A DNA stretch of 11,338 nucleotides from Caldithrix sp. (GTDB lineage: Bacteria; Zhuqueibacterota; Zhuqueibacteria; Oceanimicrobiales; Oceanimicrobiaceae): NCBI GenBank assembly GCA_004357015.1, contig SMXE01000028.1, forward strand, positions 1 through 11,338, given 5' to 3'. The position numbers and the translations under genes are program-made. Positions within the stretch are counted from its first letter, which is position 1. The number at the start of each line of letters is the position of its first letter. The notes beneath the pieces are model-generated. The model had not been told where the DNA came from and ran no database searches. It saw only the letters and a list, made by a program, of their open reading frames with translations. Shown here piece after piece: positions 6,961-11,338 of the stretch.

Positions 6961-8178
6961 CTAGTTTAATTTTTCCAACTGGTCGAGAATCGCACGCACT
7001 TTCTGCGCCCGCTCATCGTCTTCAGAAACCAGCGCAAGGAATTTTCGATACTCCGTCAGCGCTTCCTCGACCTCGCCTTTTTTGTGCAACAGGACTGCCA
7101 GGTTGAAATGGCTAAAAGCGTGATCGGGATTCACGAGACTCTCTTCCAGATAGGCATTGATGGCCTCATCTATCTTGCCTTGCTGGTCAAAGATCTGGCC
7201 GATTTGAAAGTTCACCAGAGGTCTCACCGGGTCGAGCTTCAGAGCTGTGTCATATTCGTTCAGTGCAGCAGTCGTGTCGCCGTGCAGGTAGCGTGCCTGG
7301 GCCAGATCTATATAACCCTCCGGCAGTGTGGAATCGATTTTCGTCACTTTCTCAAACATCGAAATCGCCTTGTCGATGGATTTTAGATCGATGAACACGA
7401 ATCCCATGTTCAGGTAGGCCTCAATATAACGTTCGTCAATCTGGGTCGCTCTGCGGAAAAAGCGAACGGCTCTTTCGTACTCCTGCTGCTGTCGGTACAG
7501 TTTGCCCAATTCATTGTAAGCTTCCTTATTCTGTTTGTTGAGCTTGACAGCTCCCTCGAAATTGGTCTTAGCCTTTTCAAGGTCACCTTGGTCGCGGTAA
7601 AGCATGCCAAGCGCAACATAAGCGTTATCCATGGTGGAATCTGCTTTCACGGCATTTTCCAAATGCTCAAAAGCCTGATCTTTTCGATCCAGCTTCTCAA
7701 CGACATACGCAAGATTGTAATGCGCCTCAGCATAATCTTCGCGCTGTTCCACAGCCTTCTGCAGGTTCGTCAATGCGGATTCGTATTCTTCCTTGCCTAT
7801 AAAAGCAAGTCCCATGTTAAACTCTATGTCCGCTTCATCGTAACCTGGCTCTTCAGTGACCGGCTCCAACTGTGAGGCCTTCTGTAATTTACTCATCGCC
7901 TCGTCGAAATCTTTCGTCTTAAGGTAGGTCAAACCCAGCACGTAGTATGCTTCAGCAAAATCAACATTAAAATCAATCGCCTGTTTGAGAAGATAAATCG
8001 CCTGAATGTAATCACCTTTCTTGTAAAGCTCCGCACCTTGCACGTAAAGCCCGATGGTCCTCTCTTCAAAAGTTCGCCCGGGTGGGGTCACCGCACATGA
8101 ATGCACCAGAAAAAGAAACAGTAACAGAGCGACAATAATGACGCCGGAAGAACCTGTCTGATTTGCACGCTTTAGCAT
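6961..8178 (-). CDS. TPR-repeat lipoprotein
   Basis: This 405-residue protein starts at the ATG complementary to 8176-8178, with AAGGA 6 bases upstream. Residues 1-28 form a lipoprotein signal peptide: basic MLKR, hydrophobic core GVIIVALLLFLFLV, then V-H-S-C28 as lipobox. The mature protein should be acylated at Cys28 and anchored to a membrane facing the periplasm. From about 42 to 384 it is almost entirely TPR, with about ten units: 42-72, 76-106, 116-148 (after a short acidic insert), 151-183, 184-217, 218-251, 252-285, 286-318, 320-352 and 354-384. The units show the usual G/A-Y-x-x-x-G-x-Y-x-x-A-I pattern and D/N-P ends. Such solenoids are scaffolds. Its position 69 bases after the MMPL transporter gene on the same strand suggests the transporter or its substrate-handling complex as partner, which is inference. 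Confidence 0.9.
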   Translation of the reverse strand: MLKRANQTGSSGVIIVALLLFLFLVHSCAVTPPGRTFEERTIGLYVQGAELYKKGDYIQAIYLLKQAIDFNVDFAEAYYVLGLTYLKTKDFDEAMSKLQKASQLEPVTEEPGYDEADIEFNMGLAFIGKEEYESALTNLQKAVEQREDYAEAHYNLAYVVEKLDRKDQAFEHLENAVKADSTMDNAYVALGMLYRDQGDLEKAKTNFEGAVKLNKQNKEAYNELGKLYRQQQEYERAVRFFRRATQIDERYIEAYLNMGFVFIDLKSIDKAISMFEKVTKIDSTLPEGYIDLAQARYLHGDTTAALNEYDTALKLDPVRPLVNFQIGQIFDQQGKIDEAINAYLEESLVNPDHAFSHFNLAVLLHKKGEVEEALTEYRKFLALVSEDDERAQKVRAILDQLEKLN

Positions 8179-8180
8179 AT

Positions 8181-8190
8181 GCTTTCCTTT
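8181..8190 (-). promoter_or_regulatory. Ribosome binding site of the TPR lipoprotein
   Basis: On the - strand AAAGGAAAGC precedes the ATG at 8178, with AAGGA ending 6 bases from it. The site fixes the start and shows that the gene is translated from its own signal rather than by coupling to the transporter stop at 8248. Confidence 0.65.
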
Positions 8191-8247
8191 TTCAAATTAA
8201 TTCCTGTTTGGTCTTGGGCACCAACTTCATTCTTAGCAGATATACCT

Positions 8248-10683
8248 TTAGTGACTTCGTTCTGTTCCCGCATTAATCGATGCAGAGCCAGAAGCATCGC
8301 CGGTCCCTCTAGTCTCGAGAAGCTGCAGAATTGCGGGAAGAATCAAGATGGCCGTAAGGTAGGTCAGGCCGATTCCAATCAGAGCCAATTTGCCTATGGA
8401 GTTAAGTCCGGGATGATGTGCTACAATAAGGCCTGAATAGCCGACAATTGTGGTCAAAGTCGTCATCGAGATTGCAAGTCCGGTGTTCTTCACAACATGG
8501 ATAAGTGAGCCAGGACCTTCCTCTTTGTATCGATGATAAATGTGGACGCCATTATCAACCCCGATGCCAATTACGCTCGGTATCACAACGATGTTGAAGA
8601 GATTCCACTTAGTACCCATGAGATACATAGTGCCAATCATCCACAGCACACCCAGCAGCAACGGCGACAACACAAGCAATGTCGCCTTCAGATCGCGAAA
8701 ATCAAGCAAGACAATCAGGAAAACAACGAAAAATGTCAGAATCACTGCCCACTTCCCTTCACTGATCATGATTGTGAGCATATCGGCCAAAATAATGTTC
8801 GAGCTAGATGCATGGTAAACCTTGCCGGAAGCAGTGGTGATCTTTCCAACATCATCACGAAAGTTGATGGCGTTGCGTCCATTTTTTAGGGCGACACTTG
8901 GATAGATAAATACAAAGTTGCCAATGTCTCCTTTCTTATTAATGAACTGTCGCTTATCCTTCTCGGGAAACTCCTCCCACGTAAAGGGTTTATCAACCTC
9001 AAGGTATCGCTTAAATTCATCCAGCCTCTCCTTGTCTTCACCCTTGAGAACGCCGTCGGCTTCGTCCGCTATGAACTCACGAATCTCCTTAATCTTGACC
9101 AACTTCTCTGGCTGATCATCGGGAACCAGAGAGTAGATGCTGCGGACAGTTCTTATCGTAGGCGTAAGCGTATCGCTTACCATGATTTCCTTGATCCTTT
9201 CGACGATTTCGTTTATCTCATCCTTAGAATCTGCCAGAACCACCGCCGGAGACTCAGACAGTTTAAAAACACCTCTTGTTTTCTGACTAACAGTTTTTCG
9301 TTCTTTGGTTATTGCTCTGAGATTTGTGAAGTCATATTCGAATTGCACCTGACCGGCGCCATACACCGAGTACAAAGTCAAACCTAACCCAAGAAACACG
9401 ACAGGCATAGCATAACGAAACTTTCGTTTTTCATAGTGTTGTGTTTTGCCATCCACTTGCTTAATCTTAAGCAGATTCCTTTTCTCAAAAAGGGTGATGA
9501 AGGCCGGCAATACAACCACCATTGCCACCAATGCAAACAGTATTCCAACGCCTGAAATGAAACCCAAGTCAGAAAATCCCTTAAAATCCATTAGTGTTAA
9601 AGAGAAAAAGGCCGCGGAAGTCGTTACTGCGGTGGTAGCCAAGGCTCTACCGGTTTGAGTAACCATATTGTGGATAGACCGCTCAAAACTCATCCCGCTA
9701 CGCCGGCATTCACTGTAGCGTGCGAAGGCATGTATGCCATAATCAATGCCGAGACCGAATAAAATAACAAAAAGAAATCCGGTAATAGTATTAAGGTTTC
9801 CGACCACCAGGTAGGTCAGTCCAAAAGTCCAGGCCAACGAGCAAGCAAGTGTAAAGACGATCAAAAGCGCACCAGTCAACCTCCGGAAATATAGTATGAT
9901 GATCAAGATTACCCCAGTCAGCCCATAAAGAGCTGTTCCAAAAATATCCTTCTTGACGACCTGGTATTCATCAAGTCGATTCTTGAAATTTCCGCCATAG
10001 TAAACTTTGATATCCGGGGCAAATCGGGCAAGATTTGCTTGTTCGACGAGGTCCATAACCTCATCGACCATTTTTTGCACAAAACTCAGGTTCGTGTTGG
10101 TTTGAGAGGGGAAAATTTTGATAACGAGGACGGTACTATCTGCATTCGTGTAGTATTCAGAAGGCAGCTTGTCGCGATATTTTTTCTCCCACTTCAGCAA
10201 CGAATCGTCGGCTTCATCCTCTTCCTCATCCCCAAAAAGATCGTCAACGAATAACGGGTTTAGTTTCTGCTTTTCCGCAGCGACCTTTTCCTCAACAGCG
10301 ATTTGGAGAGAATCTAATTCGTCCATATTGAGCAGGAGCAAAGCATTCTTGTTATAAAATTCTATATCATTCTTGTAGTCAACATAATTGACATACGCTT
10401 GAGATTGTAGCTCGCTGACAAGATAGTCGGCACAACGCTTCAACGCCTCATAATCCTGCGATTCCATTACAATACGAAGGTTGCCTACTCCTCCGACCTC
10501 CTTCTTGATGCGGTTCAGGGCCTGGACACTTTCGAAACTTTCAGGGAGAAGTTCTGCGAGATTGCTTTCCAGTGAGAGCTTGGACGCGTAGTAGCCGCCC
10601 ACGGCCGTCAGGAGAACCGCTACGACAATTATGGGATTGGCAAACTTGACTATAAATTGAGAGACGCCTTTGTTCTCAGGCAT
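8248..10683 (-). CDS. MMPL/RND-family transporter (HpnN-like architecture)
   Basis: The product is an inner-membrane transporter of 811 residues from ATG 10683, which has GGAAAGAGAAGG just upstream. ATG 10698 (no ribosome binding site) and TTG 10743 are weaker in-frame starts. The protein has the duplicated RND/MMPL plan. TM1 is at about 17-34. A large periplasmic domain runs to about 245, followed by a five-helix bundle at about 248-400 with G-L-G-I-D314-Y-G. TM7 is at about 425-443, a second periplasmic domain runs to about 640, and the second bundle at about 645-788 contains G-I-G-V-D710-N-G. The membrane aspartates are the expected proton-relay positions. A highly acidic patch (GDEEEDEADD, 151-160) sits in the first periplasmic domain. 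Relatives export lipids, including hopanoids, or other hydrophobic molecules; the substrate here cannot be read from sequence. The C-terminal tail is Gly/Ser-rich. The TPR lipoprotein gene follows. Confidence 0.9.
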   Translation of the reverse strand: MPENKGVSQFIVKFANPIIVVAVLLTAVGGYYASKLSLESNLAELLPESFESVQALNRIKKEVGGVGNLRIVMESQDYEALKRCADYLVSELQSQAYVNYVDYKNDIEFYNKNALLLLNMDELDSLQIAVEEKVAAEKQKLNPLFVDDLFGDEEEDEADDSLLKWEKKYRDKLPSEYYTNADSTVLVIKIFPSQTNTNLSFVQKMVDEVMDLVEQANLARFAPDIKVYYGGNFKNRLDEYQVVKKDIFGTALYGLTGVILIIILYFRRLTGALLIVFTLACSLAWTFGLTYLVVGNLNTITGFLFVILFGLGIDYGIHAFARYSECRRSGMSFERSIHNMVTQTGRALATTAVTTSAAFFSLTLMDFKGFSDLGFISGVGILFALVAMVVVLPAFITLFEKRNLLKIKQVDGKTQHYEKRKFRYAMPVVFLGLGLTLYSVYGAGQVQFEYDFTNLRAITKERKTVSQKTRGVFKLSESPAVVLADSKDEINEIVERIKEIMVSDTLTPTIRTVRSIYSLVPDDQPEKLVKIKEIREFIADEADGVLKGEDKERLDEFKRYLEVDKPFTWEEFPEKDKRQFINKKGDIGNFVFIYPSVALKNGRNAINFRDDVGKITTASGKVYHASSSNIILADMLTIMISEGKWAVILTFFVVFLIVLLDFRDLKATLLVLSPLLLGVLWMIGTMYLMGTKWNLFNIVVIPSVIGIGVDNGVHIYHRYKEEGPGSLIHVVKNTGLAISMTTLTTIVGYSGLIVAHHPGLNSIGKLALIGIGLTYLTAILILPAILQLLETRGTGDASGSASINAGTERSH

Positions 10684-10811
10684 ACCTTCTCTTTCCATCA
10701 ACCGATTGTGGGATGTATTTAGTGGATTTGGGGTGAATAACAACTTTGGAGCTATGGTTCTTTGCTTCTTTAACCAATGTGAGAAGCTAAAAATCCCAAT
10801 GCCCGCGAGCC

Positions 10812-10840
10812 ATCATACATGTATGCAGATATGCTTACAA
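10812..10840 (-). promoter_or_regulatory. Candidate sigma70-type promoter with overlapping palindrome, upstream of the MMPL gene
   Basis: On the - strand TTGTAA (10840-10835) and TATGAT (10817-10812) are separated by exactly 17 bases, giving four of six and five of six consensus matches. A perfect 12-bp palindrome, CATACATGTATG (10814-10825), overlaps the -10 box and could be an operator. Transcription would leave a leader of about 120 bases before ATG 10683. It lies just downstream of the rrn terminator, which is where a separate promoter would be needed. Confidence 0.45.
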
Positions 10841-10841
10841 A

Positions 10842-10875
10842 TAAGAAAAGGGAAAAGAAACCTTTTCCCTTTTTA
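10842..10875 (-). terminator. rRNA operon terminator
   Basis: A perfect 12-bp inverted repeat with a 4-base loop lies here: AAAAGGGAAAAG at 10846-10857 and CTTTTCCCTTTT at 10862-10873 on the + strand. On the - strand it comes about 12 bases after the 5S 3' end and runs into CTTTTCCCTTTTCTTATT, a T-rich tail that partly lies in the stem itself. Position and shape fit the end of the rrn transcript. Confidence 0.8.
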
Positions 10876-10884
10876 TGAAATAAT

Positions 10885-11002
10885 TCCCGGCGACGTCCTA
10901 CTCTTCCACCCCGTCTCCAAGGCAGTACCATCGGCGCTGAAGGGCTTAACTTCTCTGTTCGGTATGGGAAGAGGTGTTTCCCCTTCGCTATTGCCACCGG
11001 AA
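10885..11002 (-). rRNA. rrf: 5S ribosomal RNA
   Basis: The - strand carries the 5S hallmarks: CCATACCGAACAGAGAAGTTAAG near the 5' third (here given as CCATACCGAAC then AGAGAAGTTAAG), GCGCCGATGGTACTGC in the middle, and GGGTGGAAGAGTAGGACGTC near the 3' end. The ends pair (CCGGTGGC with GTCGCCGG) to form helix I, giving about 118 nucleotides, the usual bacterial length. It follows 23S rRNA after a spacer of about 68 bases. The ends are estimated to within a few bases from the terminal pairing. Confidence 0.95.
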
Positions 11003-11070
11003 TTGTTTTGACAATCTTAAGAATCTATTTCAATAAAGCACTAAATTACCTGCTGTTAACCAAAAATTAT
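11003..11070 (-). other. 23S-5S spacer with a TTGGTTAA inverted repeat
   Basis: This AT-rich spacer holds no tRNA. At its 23S side TTAACCAA (11056-11063) mirrors TTGGTTAA (11070-11077), so the 23S 3' end can form an 8-bp hairpin with sequence just downstream. A small hairpin, ATTGT 11002-11006 with ACAAT 11011-11015, sits next to the 5S 5' end. Both may be processing signals. Confidence 0.55.
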
Positions 11071-11338
11071 TGGTTAAGCCTCACGGCTTATTAGTACCAC
11101 TCGGCTGAGTACATTGCTGCACTTACACCTGTGGCCTATCAACCTTGTCATCTTCAAGGAGCCTTTAGTCAGGTCGAAACCTGAAGGGAAATCTAATCTT
11201 GGGGTGGGCTTCGCACTTAGATGCTTTCAGCGCTTATCCCTTCCGGACATAGCTACCCAGCAGTGCCTCTGGAGAGACAACTGGTACACCAGGGGTCCGT
11301 CCACTTCGGTCCTCTCGTACTAGAAGCAGCTCCCCTCA
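11071..11338 (-). rRNA. rrl: 23S ribosomal RNA, 3' part (continues beyond window)
   Basis: The - strand contains the universally conserved sarcin-ricin loop AGTACGAGAGGACC (11321-11308), where elongation factors contact the large subunit. It also contains other conserved 3'-terminal sequence such as AGGGATAAGCGCTGAAAGCATC. The gene ends in CCGTGAGGCTTAACC, the 3' strand of the helix that joins the two ends of 23S rRNA. The 3' boundary near 11071 is estimated from that helix. The remaining roughly nine-tenths of the gene lie beyond the right edge of the window. Confidence 0.96.

Noticed and set aside
7084..7386. 100-codon + strand frame opposite the TPR lipoprotein
   Set aside because: Repetitive TPR coding sequence often leaves the antisense frames open. 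No signal supports expression.
10684..10743. Longer transporter starts at ATG 10698 and TTG 10743
   Set aside because: Neither has a Shine-Dalgarno sequence, whereas ATG 10683 does. The extra residues would be unusual ahead of TM1, though ATG 10698 is not excluded.
10670..11011. 113-codon open frame on the + strand over the transporter start, terminator and 5S gene
   Set aside because: It reads through 5S rRNA and a terminator hairpin in antisense and shows no protein-like composition.
11114..11323. Open frame on the + strand inside 23S rRNA
   Set aside because: It is antisense to conserved 23S sequence including the sarcin-ricin loop. Such frames are a well-known source of false gene calls.
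1..11338. CRISPR array, insertion sequence, tRNA or att site
   Set aside because: No regularly spaced long direct repeats, transposase, cloverleaf sequence or flanking duplication was seen in the window.

Overview
The window suggests a Gram-negative (diderm) bacterium with roughly balanced base composition. It holds lipoprotein signal peptides, a beta-barrel-like outer-membrane candidate, a TonB-type membrane anchor, an MMPL/RND transporter and a bacterial 23S-5S rRNA pair. The mix of TPR lipoproteins, an MMPL pump and a PHP-UvrD fusion, plus a 7-bp-period intergenic repeat, would fit an FCB-group or related candidate phylum (Calditrichota/KSB1-like). That placement is an impression, not a demonstration.

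Left part, + strand (1-6897). The tail of a TPR-type protein enters from the left edge. A gene-free stretch of about 330 bp follows, then a secreted protein with an acidic segment and a beta-rich, barrel-like body (789-1607). Next come a degenerate heptamer array that folds into a bulged hairpin (1642-1704) and a small putative lipoprotein (1739-2002). The centrepiece is a 1134-residue fusion (2106-5510). Its N-terminal half looks like a complete EndoQ (PHP-family endonuclease with a four-cysteine zinc site) and its C-terminal half is a UvrD/Rep-type superfamily 1 helicase. Its last five residues, QMDLF, match the bacterial sliding-clamp binding motif. The block ends with a 410-residue protein (5665-6897) that has a TonB-like S-x3-H transmembrane anchor but a helical, TPR-like C-terminal half in place of a TonB domain.

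A probably bidirectional terminator (6906-6934) separates this block from the right part, on the - strand (6961-11338). Read in the direction of transcription, this holds the 3' end of 23S rRNA, 5S rRNA, an rrn terminator, a candidate promoter with an overlapping palindrome, an MMPL/RND transporter, and a lipoprotein made of about ten TPR repeats. The transporter and lipoprotein look like a two-gene envelope unit just downstream of the rRNA operon.

The best candidate for a little-described system is the EndoQ-UvrD fusion. The inferred model is a one-polypeptide excision machine: clamp tethering by the C-terminal peptide, a nick 5' of a deaminated base or abasic site by EndoQ, and strand displacement from that nick by the helicase. 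The TonB-anchored TPR-like protein is the second candidate.
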